A stretch of 64,000 nt of DNA from DATADD01 sp046262355 (GTDB lineage: Bacteria > Actinomycetota > CADDZG01 > WHSQ01). The translations under genes were made by a program, and so were the position numbers. The notes under the pieces were generated by a model. That model searched no databases and was not told where the DNA came from. It saw nothing but the letters and a program-made list of their open reading frames with translations. The stretch lies in the NCBI GenBank assembly GCA_046262355.1, contig JBHEMX010000061.1:1-64000 (forward strand). Reading direction: 5' to 3'. This document shows, piece after piece, positions 33,589 to 41,715 of this stretch; positions within the stretch are counted from its first letter, which is position 1, and each line of letters begins with the position of its first letter.

Positions 33589-33834
33589 TCAGCTTGACCC
33601 GAAGCCCAGGATGGTCAGCACGATTCCGGCGATCAGCCCCCAGGTGACCCCCTGGGTGATGACTGCGATCTCGGGCCGGTGCGCGTTCTCGGCGGTCTCG
33701 GGTGGTTCTCGCAACGGCTCGAACCTCTGCCGCGGTTCCCCCTCCATGACCCCCACCGAGGCTCTCTCGAGAGGTGTGTCGATCTCTTGGGGCGGCTCCG
33801 CGGGCAAGACGGGGGACTCAGTCGTGGTGTCCAC
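33589..33834 (-). CDS. small tail-anchored-like membrane protein
   Basis: 81 aa if started at GTG 33834. A polar, Pro/Glu-rich stretch (LPAEPPQEIDTPLERAS) is followed by a C-terminal hydrophobic segment, ITQGVTWGLIAGIVLTILGF, ending two residues later. Composition differs from the Arg-rich shadow frames, and the membrane segment is convincing, but there is no good ribosome-binding site and the family is not recognised. The frame remains open further upstream. Confidence 0.45.
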   Translation of the reverse strand: MDTTTESPVLPAEPPQEIDTPLERASVGVMEGEPRQRFEPLREPPETAENAHRPEIAVITQGVTWGLIAGIVLTILGFGSS

Positions 33835-34007
33835 GAGATAACCGTAGGGCGGCGAGGTGCCGCAGCGACGGATTTCGGGCCGCTGTGACAGATGCGGCGC
33901 CGGAGAGAGTCCTGGATCGCCGTCACCAGATCTATGTACGGATAACGGCGAAGAAAGGATCGCGTTACGCGGATCGATCTCTCGGTAGGCGAGGCTCGAG
34001 GATGCGC

Positions 34008-34045
34008 GACGGCGCGCCCCACATCGTTGTGTGGGGCGCGCCGTC
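34008..34045. terminator. strong 16-bp hairpin, terminator of the cupredoxin gene
   Basis: Perfect 16-bp inverted repeat gacggcgcgccccaca / tgtggggcgcgccgtc with a six-base loop, starting seven bases after the cupredoxin stop on the minus strand. No T-tract; being symmetric it could also block transcription from the other side. Confidence 0.65.
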
Positions 34046-34051
34046 GAAGGC

Positions 34052-34585
34052 TTACTCGGTTGTGACCGAGCCCTGCATCCAGGGGTGGGTCGCACAGAGG
34101 TAATAAAGTGTTTCGCCCGCGGGGGCCGAGATCGTCGGCCTGATCGTCTTGTTTGGCTTGATCCAGCGTGAGTCGCGCACCTCATCGAGTCCCTTCTTCG
34201 AACCCTTGGCCTCGACGACACGTCTCACGCCTTTCTTCTTCTCGTGAGCCTTCAAGGCGCGTGCACATGCGTGACCCGGCGCGTAACAGGCCTCGGCTTC
34301 CTCGAAGTTCTCTGGAAGGGCCCCCTCGCGCACGATCGTGACCGTGTGCGGCTCCTTCAGGTCGGCAGTCTCGACCCACCTGACCCTCCCGCCGCTGGCG
34401 ACGTCCACGTCCTCGGGATCGAACCTGAGGGTCAGCTGCAGGTACTCGTTGGGGGCGATCTCGATCCCTCCCACTATCTCGACGGTCGGCGCTCCTCCGC
34501 CGCCGGCCTGCGCCGCGACCCCTCCCGAGAGTGCGGTCACCATCCCCACTGCGATGAGGATCATCACTTTCCTGCCACTCAGCAT
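34052..34585 (-). CDS. secreted cupredoxin-like copper protein
   Basis: 177 aa with a signal peptide (VMILIAVGMVTALSGGVAAQA). The body is a plastocyanin-like beta barrel. The first copper His sits in KEPHTVTIV; the C-terminal loop YYLCATHPWMQG gives Cys, His and Met in type-1 copper spacing. A 45-residue Lys/Ala-rich insertion (CYAPGHACARALKAHEKKKG) lies between. It probably carries electrons or binds copper outside the cell; no oxidase or nitrite reductase genes adjoin. ATG 34585 with GGAGGG six bases upstream is chosen over a much longer, implausible frame. Confidence 0.8.
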   Translation of the reverse strand: MLSGRKVMILIAVGMVTALSGGVAAQAGGGGAPTVEIVGGIEIAPNEYLQLTLRFDPEDVDVASGGRVRWVETADLKEPHTVTIVREGALPENFEEAEACYAPGHACARALKAHEKKKGVRRVVEAKGSKKGLDEVRDSRWIKPNKTIRPTISAPAGETLYYLCATHPWMQGSVTTE

Positions 34586-34883
34586 CCTCGGCCCTCCACG
34601 CCAGAGCCCGCCCACCGCGGGCGGCCATCGGTCGACATGTTCCCTTGAAACGACCGCTGCCACAACCCGCGCCATGGAGCAACAACTTTTCGCGCTCTTG
34701 CGCACCCGCGGCAACCCGGTCACAACGCAAACACCCCCTGTCGCAAGGTCCGAAGCGGGAAGCGGGCAGCCGCGGCCCGGCGGGAGCAAGACGAAGGCCC
34801 AAGGGCCCGGCGCCTACGCCTAAGGGGCCGGACACCCCCCGGTGGCCCGGCCCCTCGAAGCGTTTCCGCTCGCTCGCACGACG
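34586..34883. other. 298-bp gap upstream of the cupredoxin gene
   Basis: No gene supported. It holds the cupredoxin 5' region and, at 34823-34855, a hairpin listed separately. Short frames here are Arg/Pro-rich shadows. Confidence 0.4.
34823..34855. terminator. 9-bp hairpin next to RTX remnant
   Basis: Inverted repeat aggggccgg / ccggcccct with a 15-base loop, 29 bp beyond the RTX remnant's stop on the minus strand. It could be the terminator of the former RTX gene. Confidence 0.4.
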
Positions 34884-35235
34884 CTACTCGCAATCTTGCG
34901 TGCTCTCTCCGTTCACGCAGCCGTTTGTTCCTGGCCCACCATCGACGATGTCGGTGTCGGCCCCGCCGTCGAGGACGTCGCTCCCTGCCCTCCCGTAGAT
35001 CGAGTCGTTGCCGTGTCGCCGTAGACGTTGTCCTTCCCACTCGCCCCGTAAAGCGAGTCGTTGGCGTCCCCGCCCGTGATCGTGTCGAAACCACCGGCGC
35101 CGTACCGCTCGAAGATGCGATTGGCACTGGAGTCTCCGACGAGAGTGTCGTCGAAAGGAGACCCGCCCAGGTTCTCTATCCCGGCGAGCGTGTCGTTGCC
35201 CGCACCCGTGACGGCGCCCCGTCCTGGTCCTTCCA
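34884..35235 (-). pseudogene. RTX/hemolysin-type calcium-binding repeat remnant, frameshifted
   Basis: On the minus strand two frames together encode RTX nonapeptide repeats: AGNDTLAGIENLGGSPFDDTL, GAGGFDTITGGDANDSLYGA, then, after a shift near 35010-35020, GNDSIYGRAGSDVLDGGADT and a C-terminal CVNGESTQDCE. Such repeats bind calcium in secreted proteins. There is no start, and an in-frame TGA lies just upstream at about 35238, so this is the 3' end of a decayed gene. The C-terminal two-Cys tail is typical of actinobacterial RTX proteins. Confidence 0.75.
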
Positions 35236-35276
35236 GGTTGCGTCACCAAGTTCCTCGTTCTCCCGGCAGAGGAGAG

Positions 35277-35468
35277 GGGACGATAGACGACTCGAGGGTC
35301 GTCGATCTAGGAGTGAGTCAGGGCGACCTTACACGCATGGTTGGCGGATCGCGTCCGAGCGAGAACCAGGTCCTGCGCCTGTTCGAGTCGCGCAGCTACG
35401 TCGAGGTTCACGGACGACGGATCATCGTCAAGAAGCCGGACGATCAGCGGCGGCGCGCGGGCTTGTAA
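35277..35468 (+). pseudogene. Crp/Fnr-type helix-turn-helix remnant
   Basis: The frame encodes GVSQGDLTRMVGGSRPSENQ, then VLRLFESRSYVEVHGRRIIV, which matches the winged-helix end of Crp/Fnr regulators (LSQEDLAxLVGxSRETV and the beta-wing). The cyclic-nucleotide domain is absent and no suitable start is present, so it is a C-terminal fragment. It lies tail-to-tail with the RTX remnant, consistent with a decayed accessory locus. Confidence 0.6.
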
Positions 35469-35582
35469 GTGAGGCAACACCCTTCTTGTTCGCACCCCTA
35501 CCCGCTTTGCTCACTGTGGTGCTCCGAGGATGAGCTTCGCTCGACGCGCCGTTCCTCGCCGGGCGGCGTGATGGGAGGGAAG

Positions 35583-35711
35583 ATGACACGGATCGGCATG
35601 GTGGCAGCAGCGATCGCGCTCGGGGCGGGTACGAGGCCGGTGGCGCTCACGGGCGATACCGGCGCAGACTGCGAGGATAAGCGAGGCGGTAGTGAGGCCG
35701 GGGACCTGTAG
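35583..35711 (+). pseudogene. truncated secreted-protein N-terminus (42 aa)
   Basis: GGGAGGGAAG precedes ATG 35583, and the product begins with a signal-peptide-like MTRIGMVAAAIALGAGTRPV, then stops after a short Asp/Gly/Glu-rich stretch. A good translation start attached to so short a product suggests the beginning of a gene whose body is lost, possibly a secreted calcium-binding protein. The region 35469-35760 holds nothing else beyond a 12-bp direct repeat (agaggaccaggt twice, about 35731-35754). Confidence 0.35.
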
Positions 35712-35759
35712 CCTTCAAAGACTCGTGATAGAGGACCAGGTAGAGGACCAGGTATAGGA

Positions 35760-36596
35760 GTGCGGCTCCACATCTGCGGGGCGCGCGGCTCGACTCCCGC
35801 CCCGGGCGCCCCCTTCGTTCGCTACGGCGGGCATACCTCGTGTATCGCCGTAGCGCGCGACGGAGAGCGCCCGAGGCTGATCCTCGACGTCGGCACCGGC
35901 GTGAGACGTGTGACCGAGCTGCTCGGAGGCGAAGCGTTCCGCGGCACGATCCTATTGGGCCATCTGCATTGGGATCACACGCAGGGGCTTCCGTTCTTTT
36001 CTGCGGGCGATCGGGCGGAGACCAACGCACACCTCTTGCTTCCGGCGCAGTCCGAGCCCGTCGCGCTCCTCGAGCGGATGATCTCGCCTCCCTATTTCCC
36101 GATCGGACCGCTGCAGCTGCACGGGAAGTGGCGCTTCGAGGGGATAGACGAAGGGGACCACGAGTTCGACGGGTTCTCGGTGGCCGCTCGGGAGATCCCA
36201 CACAAGGGTGGTCGCACCTTCGGCTACAGGATCTCCGACGGCCGGACCTCGTTCGCCTATCTCTCCGATCACAGCCCGCTATCACTCGGAGAGGGATCGG
36301 ACGGCCTCGGTGAGTATCACGACGCCGCACTGGCCTTGACCGCAGGCGTGGATCTCGTCGTGCACGACGCCCAGCACAGGGCCACCGAGTTCCCGCGTCT
36401 CGCCTTCCTCGGACATTCGGCCGCGGAGTACGCGGTCGGCCTCGCCCGAGAGGCGGGGGCTCGACGTGTTCTTCTCTTCCATCACGATCCAGCGCGGACC
36501 GATGACGAGATCGATGCGCTCGTTGCGTCGTTCGTCGACGGCAACGGCTTCGTTCAGGCCGCAACCGAGGGATCGGTCATCGATCTGCCGGGCTGA
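35760..36596 (+). CDS. MBL-fold metallo-hydrolase
   Basis: 278-aa metallo-beta-lactamase-fold hydrolase. Motifs: LHICGARGSTPAPGAPFVRYGG (typical of the RNase Z/PhnP-like branch), LILDVGTGVR, the zinc motif GHLHWDHTQGLPFF, FAYLSDHSP, LVVHDAQHRATEF and the final His in LLFHHDPARTDDEID. The GSTP...YGGHTSC opening is shared with phosphodiesterase-like members that hydrolyse cyclic nucleotides or phosphonates; the substrate is unknown. GTG 35760 with an AGGAG almost touching the start codon. Confidence 0.85.
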   Translation: MRLHICGARGSTPAPGAPFVRYGGHTSCIAVARDGERPRLILDVGTGVRRVTELLGGEAFRGTILLGHLHWDHTQGLPFFSAGDRAETNAHLLLPAQSEPVALLERMISPPYFPIGPLQLHGKWRFEGIDEGDHEFDGFSVAAREIPHKGGRTFGYRISDGRTSFAYLSDHSPLSLGEGSDGLGEYHDAALALTAGVDLVVHDAQHRATEFPRLAFLGHSAAEYAVGLAREAGARRVLLFHHDPARTDDEIDALVASFVDGNGFVQAATEGSVIDLPG

Positions 36597-36682
36597 GGGG
36601 CCGATCCGCGCCGCGCGGGCAACCTGGCGCGCCGCTCGTTCGTCTTAACCATTGACGGTAGGACCAGCGGGTGGAGCATGTG

Positions 36683-37234
36683 ATGTCTCAAGGCGGAGTG
36701 AGCTTGATCGAACGAGGAGACGCCGAGCGGCACCGAGAGGTGGCGATCCTGTTCAGCCATCACTATACGCCGATGTGCCGTCTGGCCTACGTCATGCTGG
36801 GTGACGCGGCCGCCGCCGAGGAGATCGTCATGGAGGCCTTGCTCAAGACCTTCACCGGCTGGAGCCGCATCCGTAACGCCGACAGCACCGACGCCTACCT
36901 ACGGCGGGCCGTCGTCAATCTCTGTCGCTCCAAGATGCGGCGCAACGCCTTGGAGACGCGCGTGAACGCGGTCGTACATCTCCGCCAACATCGGCACGTC
37001 CCGGCCTGGGACCCGGATCGACATGCGACTTCGAGCGTCGTCTGGGATGCCGTGAGGGCATTGCCGGAGCGCCAGCGAGCGTGCATCGTCCTTCGTTATC
37101 TCGAGGACCTTCCGGATGCTCACATAGCGGAGATCCTCGATTGCTCCCTCGGCACGGTGAAATCTCAGCTATCCAAGGCGCGAGCCAAGCTCGAGCGCGC
37201 GCTCGGCCCCTGGGCCGTGGGAGGTGAACGGTGA
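36683..37234 (+). CDS. ECF-family RNA polymerase sigma factor
   Basis: Extracytoplasmic-function sigma factor with region 2 (YTPMCRLAYVMLGDAAAAEE, AYLRRAVVNLCRSKMRR) and region 4 (ALPERQRACIVLRYLEDLPD, HIAEILDCSLGTVKSQLSKA), joined by a 30-residue linker. ATG 36683 is chosen for GGAG about seven bases upstream; a GTG at 36671 is in frame. The 3' end overlaps the next gene as GTGA. No zinc anti-sigma gene is present, so the downstream membrane protein is the obvious candidate regulator. Confidence 0.92.
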   Translation: MSQGGVSLIERGDAERHREVAILFSHHYTPMCRLAYVMLGDAAAAEEIVMEALLKTFTGWSRIRNADSTDAYLRRAVVNLCRSKMRRNALETRVNAVVHLRQHRHVPAWDPDRHATSSVVWDAVRALPERQRACIVLRYLEDLPDAHIAEILDCSLGTVKSQLSKARAKLERALGPWAVGGER

Positions 37235-38373
37235 ACGACTTCGAAGCGACGTTGCGTGACTCGCTCAAGACGGCCGAAGCAGGCTACGCACCGTCTGATG
37301 CGGCGGGAGCGCTCGAGCGGTTCCTAGCGCGTAGACGACGCCGTCGCATCGTGCGAGTGGCCGGCGCAGCGCTTGCCGCCGGCGCGGCCGTTGTCGCAGT
37401 GGTTACTTTCCTCCAACCCGATGCGGTGGTCGAGCGACGCCGGCCCGTCCAGAGCGTTCCGACGGCTTCTCCCGGGCGCTCGGTCGTGACCGGCACGTTC
37501 GACCTCGGCCCCGACCTCAGCGATGTCGAGGTCTTCGACGACACGGTCTACGTCGCTCACAGCAACGGAGCGGAGGTGCTGTTCGTGGATCCCGAGACGG
37601 GCGAGTGGTTCGGACGCATCTCGCACAGGATGGGCGACGTGCCGAGCTCGATGGCGATCGCAGACGGCGCACTGTTCGGCATCAATAACATCTCGGGAAC
37701 GCTCGACAAGTACGAGCTTCCGAGCGGTCGTCCGGCCGAGCCGGTTGACCGCGTGCCTCTAGGGGCCGAGGCCACCGGCGTCGTTGTCGGCGGCGGGTCT
37801 GTGTGGGTCGCGTCGTCGGCCCCCGAGGGGCCCGCGGACCGTTACGTCGTGCGAAGGTTCGACGCCGAGACCTTGGAGGAGCTCGCCACCGTCGAGGTCC
37901 CCGCCATCGCCAATCTCGACTACGGCTTCGGCTCGCTGTGGGCGGGGACGAGCCAGGGACTTTTCCGTCTCGACCCGAGCACCGACGAGAGCAGCCGGAT
38001 CGGCGACGTTGGGTCGGTGAGCGACGTGTCGGTTGGAGCCGGTGGTGTGTGGGTCTATCAGAGCCCGGCTCGGGGGCTCGAGGCAGAGGTCCTGCGCATC
38101 GACCCCCAAGGGTCGGTGGCGCAGCGGACGTCGGTGAGGGGCTTCTTCGGAGAGGTCACCGCCGATGACGTCGACGGCATCTGGGTGCTCAACTCGACGA
38201 GCGAGTTCGAGAAGCAGGTGATCCGGATCGACCCCGCATCCGGCAGCGTCCTCGGCGCAGCGATAGACCTCGAGGGCAGCATCATGGAGATCGCCTCGGG
38301 CGCGGGCGCCGCGTGGGTAGTGGAAGACTCACAGGGGATGCTGACCCGGGTGGAGGTGCGGTCCAGTGGGTGA
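37231..38373 (+). CDS. membrane-anchored extracytoplasmic propeller protein, putative sigma regulator
   Basis: 380 aa: a cytoplasmic N-terminus of about 45 residues (DSLKTAEAGYAPSDAAGALE, then an Arg-rich FLARRRRRR), one membrane helix (AGAALAAGAAVVAVVTFL), and a large outer domain with repeated strands of the NHL/YVTN propeller type (VEVFDDTVYVAHSNGAEVLF, ATGVVVGGGSVWVASSAP, LDYGFGSLWAGTSQGLFRL). The N-terminus has no HxxxCxxC zinc motif. Its translational coupling to the sigma gene and single-pass layout suggest an anti-sigma or sensor role (inference). Confidence 0.75.
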   Translation: MNDFEATLRDSLKTAEAGYAPSDAAGALERFLARRRRRRIVRVAGAALAAGAAVVAVVTFLQPDAVVERRRPVQSVPTASPGRSVVTGTFDLGPDLSDVEVFDDTVYVAHSNGAEVLFVDPETGEWFGRISHRMGDVPSSMAIADGALFGINNISGTLDKYELPSGRPAEPVDRVPLGAEATGVVVGGGSVWVASSAPEGPADRYVVRRFDAETLEELATVEVPAIANLDYGFGSLWAGTSQGLFRLDPSTDESSRIGDVGSVSDVSVGAGGVWVYQSPARGLEAEVLRIDPQGSVAQRTSVRGFFGEVTADDVDGIWVLNSTSEFEKQVIRIDPASGSVLGAAIDLEGSIMEIASGAGAAWVVEDSQGMLTRVEVRSSG

Positions 38374-38395
38374 GATCCCGTGTGTGGCAACCCCC

Positions 38396-39451
38396 TCACC
38401 CACTCTGCCTGGAGGTCTTGGCCTCGCCCTGGCGCTCGACCTCCGCGTTGAGCTCGCCGCCGACGAGCACCGAGAGCGAGGTCAAGAAGAGCCACAGGAT
38501 CAGCGCGACGACGCCGGCGATCGAGCCATAGGTCTCGCTGTAGCTCGTCTCGCCGAACTCTGCGAGGTAGAGACCGAAGGCTGCCGATGCCACGAGCCAC
38601 AGCAGCGCGCCGGCAAATCCTCCTGGGCTCACCCACCGCCACGAGGGCTTGTCGCGGTTCGGGCCGAGGAAATAGAAGACGCTGAAGAGCACGATGACCG
38701 CGATCACGGTCAGGACCCAACCGAGGACGACGAAGATCGTCGACTCGCCGAAGGTGAAGATGGGTGACGGGACTCCTCCGAGCACCCCGGTGGCGATCAG
38801 CAATGCGAATGCCACCATCCGCTTGCCGATGAACTTGCGGTCCTTCGGGACGTCGTAGGCGATGTTGAGCCCGGATTGCAGCGCCACCATGCCCGACGAT
38901 GCGCTCCATAGGGCGACGGCGATGCCTGCGATGGCGGCGATCAGCGAACCCCCCTGGGGGGCGCTCTCGGCGTTGTTCACGGCATCGACAAGGATCTGCC
39001 CGGCGCTGCCGGGAACCGCCGTTCTGATGGACTCGACGACCGCGCCGACGTCCACGTCGATGAGGGCGAGGACCCCCACCGCCGCGATGATCGCGGGGAA
39101 GACCGCAAGGAAGAAGTAATAGGCCATGCCCGCAGCCGCGAGCGTCATCCGGTCGTCCTTGATCTCCTCGGCCGTTCGCTTGAGGGTCGACTTCCAGTCC
39201 GTCGGCTCGAGGTCGAGGGGCGAATCGGGCCCCGGCTCGCCGCTCCTCTGAGGGGCGATCCCCTGATCCGCCGATCCTCCGGCGCGCGACGTGCGTACGC
39301 CGCGCGGCGCCGGACTCCGGCCCGCATACGCAGGACTGGACACGCCGGCCGCGAGGGCCGATCGCCGCTCCGGCGAGTTGTTCCTCCCCAGCGACGACAC
39401 GATTCCCTTGATGATCAAGACCCTGGCCAGCCAGCGCGCCATCGCAGCCAT
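38396..39451 (-). CDS. YihY/BrkB-family inner membrane protein
   Basis: 351-aa polytopic protein of the YihY/UPF0761 family, whose function is unsettled. About 80 polar residues precede the family start DWKSTLKRTAEEIKDDRMTL. The signature AAAGMAYYFFLAVFPAIIAAVGVL follows in two parts, then five further membrane segments, with VALWSASSGMVALQSGLNIAY and GPNRDKPSWRWVSPGGFAGALLW between them and EFGETSYSETYGSIAGVVALILWL near the end. The unusually long polar N-terminus may begin later. Convergent with the sigma operon and downstream of the GT2/Wzt/Wzm genes on the same strand. Confidence 0.88.
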   Translation of the reverse strand: MAAMARWLARVLIIKGIVSSLGRNNSPERRSALAAGVSSPAYAGRSPAPRGVRTSRAGGSADQGIAPQRSGEPGPDSPLDLEPTDWKSTLKRTAEEIKDDRMTLAAAGMAYYFFLAVFPAIIAAVGVLALIDVDVGAVVESIRTAVPGSAGQILVDAVNNAESAPQGGSLIAAIAGIAVALWSASSGMVALQSGLNIAYDVPKDRKFIGKRMVAFALLIATGVLGGVPSPIFTFGESTIFVVLGWVLTVIAVIVLFSVFYFLGPNRDKPSWRWVSPGGFAGALLWLVASAAFGLYLAEFGETSYSETYGSIAGVVALILWLFLTSLSVLVGGELNAEVERQGEAKTSRQSG

Positions 39452-39501
39452 GTGCGCCCCTTACCCAACAAGCCGGCGCACGACGCATGCCCTGAGGTGA
39501 A

Positions 39502-40338
39502 CTAGTGGGACCCTCGGCTCCCGAAGAAGTTGCCGAATATCGCCGCGAACGTTGACGGAGCCGTCTTCAGATCGAGCCACAGCTTGCCTCGGTCGCGCGC
39601 GCGTGCGTGGAAGACGACCTTGTTCCATGTGCCTCTGGCCATGACGAACAAGGGATTGGATCCCGAGCGGGAGAGCTCGGGGAACAGCATCGCGTAGCCG
39701 GCCATCACGGCTCGGTTGCGCCGGAACGAGTTGATCGCCGGGTGACGCTCGTGCCACACGGCGGCCGCGGGATCGTGCACGATGCAGAAGCCGCAAGCCA
39801 TCGCCTCCATCGCCCACGCCTTGTCCTCTGTGGCGGGAAGCGATTCGTCGAACGGGAACTCGAGCCATAGCGAACGTCTCAAGGCGGAGTTCGAGTTCAC
39901 TAAACCGAAGAGTCGGTTGTCCACGCCGTAGGTCCCGGGTTCCTGCCGGATCGGCGGCCCGTGTTGGCGCACGTGGCGTCCCGGCGAGAGGTTGGGCCCC
40001 CAGACCGCAGCTACGCCAGGGTCCTCGAAGTGACGCAGCAGATCGCCCAGCCAGTTGTTGTCTATCGGCGGACAATGCGCGGAGAGGCACACGAGGAAGT
40101 CTCCGGTCGCTGCGCGCGCGCCCATGTTAAGGGCTCGGCTGTAGTTCCAATCCTTCGGTGCGAGGCGGAGTATCTGCACCGGATAGCGCGCGGCGATGTC
40201 CAGCGTTGCATCGCGCGATCCTGAATCGATGACGAAGACCTCGTGCGGAGGCAACGCTTGAGCAAAGACGGCATCGAGCGTTGCTCCGAGGCTGCGCGCC
40301 TCGTTCTTCGTGCGGATGATGATGGATGCGGATCTCAT
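39502..40338 (-). CDS. GT2-family glycosyltransferase
   Basis: 278-aa inverting glycosyltransferase, GT-A fold. Motifs: SIIIRTKNEARSLGATLDAV, FVIDSGSRDATLDIA, RALNMGARAATGDFLVCLSA, then PPIDNNWLGDLLRHFEDPGVAAVWGP (the acceptor side) and LRRSLWLEFPFDESLPATEDKAWA split by loops. No membrane segment, so it acts at the cytoplasmic face. ATG 40338 overlaps the wzt stop as ATGA; the longer upstream frame runs inside wzt and is rejected. It probably adds a sugar to the polysaccharide exported by Wzm/Wzt. Confidence 0.88.
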   Translation of the reverse strand: MRSASIIIRTKNEARSLGATLDAVFAQALPPHEVFVIDSGSRDATLDIAARYPVQILRLAPKDWNYSRALNMGARAATGDFLVCLSAHCPPIDNNWLGDLLRHFEDPGVAAVWGPNLSPGRHVRQHGPPIRQEPGTYGVDNRLFGLVNSNSALRRSLWLEFPFDESLPATEDKAWAMEAMACGFCIVHDPAAAVWHERHPAINSFRRNRAVMAGYAMLFPELSRSGSNPLFVMARGTWNKVVFHARARDRGKLWLDLKTAPSTFAAIFGNFFGSRGSH

Positions 40339-41552
40339 CGCAGGCTCCAGCGGTGAGGAGGATCCAATACCCCCTGGCCGTCGGACCCGGTTACCTCCAA
40401 GGGGAACGCTTGCCACAGGTAGTCGTACGGCCGGTCCCAGCTCGACTCGTAGACCCCAACGTCCAGATGGTACGAGCCACCTCCGAGGTCGAGCCGATCG
40501 ATCTGCAGCTGGACCGTTCCCTTGCCGTCGAGCGCGCCCAGGAGATGGCCGTCGGAGGCCGTGCTGAGATCGAAGCAACGGGTGCCGTCGCGTGTCGAGT
40601 GCGCGCTGATCCCGAAGATCGGGTCATCGACCCGAGCGTGCGCGACGAAGTCGATCTCGACGGTGAACGCGCCGCCCGATGGGATCTGCGCCGTCTCGTG
40701 GCCGTTGGAGTTCAGCAGCCTCAGTGAGATGATCTCGACCTCTCCGGTGCCTAGCCTGTGGGTGGCGAGCTCGCCGGGATCCCGTACCGGAACGCCTTCC
40801 GTCATCGACGTTTCGTAGCGATCGGCGACCTCGGCCGCATCTCCCACCGCGCGCACCTTGCCGTCGGCGATCCACGATGCACGGTGACATAGCCGGCGGA
40901 TCTGATTGAGGTCGTGAGAGGCGACGACAACCGAGACGCCGGAGCTCTGCAGATCCTGGAGATACGCGAAGCACTTCTCCTGGAACCGCAGGTCCCCAAC
41001 CGCGAGGATCTCGTCGATGAGGAGGATCTCTGGTTCTACATGCGCCGCAACGGAGAAAGCGAGGCGCAGACGCATCCCATCGCTGAAGGTGCGCAGCGGC
41101 TGGTCCATGTGATCCTCGAGCTCTGCGAACGCGGTGATCTCGGGCAGGCGGCGACGCGCCTGGTCGCGGGTGAGGCCCGCAAGGATGGCGCCCGTGACGG
41201 CGTTCTCCTCTCCAGTCATAAGTGGATGCAGGCCTTCGCCGAGGGTCAAGAGCCCGCTCACCCTGCGTGCGATGCGCACCGACCCCGTCGTGGGCCGCGT
41301 GAGGCCGCCGAGCAGACGCAGAAGCGTGGACTTGCCACTGCCGTTCTTGCCGATCAATCCGAACGTTTCCCCGCGCGCTATCGAGAACGAGACATCCCGA
41401 AGCGCCCATTCATCCGCGCGCGGGCCCCTGTCCGCCAGCGTCACGAGCCTGCGAGGCATACCGCTGGTGCTCCTGCGATAGCGCTTGCCGACGTTCTCGA
41501 CCTCGATGTCGATCGGGGCGCCGAAGCTCGTTCCGGCTTGCTCGCCGGTCAT
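40335..41552 (-). CDS. wzt: polysaccharide ABC transporter ATP-binding protein with Wzt-type C-terminal domain
   Basis: 405 aa. The ATPase half (residues about 15-250) has Walker A LIGKNGSGKSTLLRLLGG, signature FSDGMRLRLAFSVA, Walker B ILLIDEILAVGD and VASHDLNQIRRLC. The C-terminal ~150 residues are a beta-sandwich of the Wzt_C kind (GEVEIISLRLLNSNGHET, GAFTVEIDFVAHARVDDPIF), which in known systems binds the capped end of the glycan. Downstream of the permease gene and coupled to the GT2 gene. The ATG at 41552 has no clear ribosome-binding site. Confidence 0.92.
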   Translation of the reverse strand: MTGEQAGTSFGAPIDIEVENVGKRYRRSTSGMPRRLVTLADRGPRADEWALRDVSFSIARGETFGLIGKNGSGKSTLLRLLGGLTRPTTGSVRIARRVSGLLTLGEGLHPLMTGEENAVTGAILAGLTRDQARRRLPEITAFAELEDHMDQPLRTFSDGMRLRLAFSVAAHVEPEILLIDEILAVGDLRFQEKCFAYLQDLQSSGVSVVVASHDLNQIRRLCHRASWIADGKVRAVGDAAEVADRYETSMTEGVPVRDPGELATHRLGTGEVEIISLRLLNSNGHETAQIPSGGAFTVEIDFVAHARVDDPIFGISAHSTRDGTRCFDLSTASDGHLLGALDGKGTVQLQIDRLDLGGGSYHLDVGVYESSWDRPYDYLWQAFPLEVTGSDGQGVLDPPHRWSLR

Positions 41553-41715
41553 TAGTGCCCCGCCGCGTAAATCACCGACGCATTCGAGCTGCCCTGCATC
41601 AGCGATGGCTGCGTTTCTCGTCGCTCACGTACCTCCAGGTACGCTCGACTCCTCGCGCCTTGCCCTCGGCGCGCAGGAACGCTCTCGGTGCTGCCGCTAC
41701 TTACCCGGCGGACCA
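41553..41715. repeat. REP-like palindrome between wzm and wzt
   Basis: The 163-bp gap, unusual inside a tight exporter operon, holds a perfect palindrome gtacct-cc-aggtac (41629-41642). Flanks are partly complementary (gctcac / gctcg) and are followed by a ctcctcgcgccttgccctcggcgcgcagg stretch given here in parts: ctcctcgcgcc, then ttgccctcggcgcg. This looks like an interspersed palindromic element, but only one copy is in the window. Confidence 0.45.
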
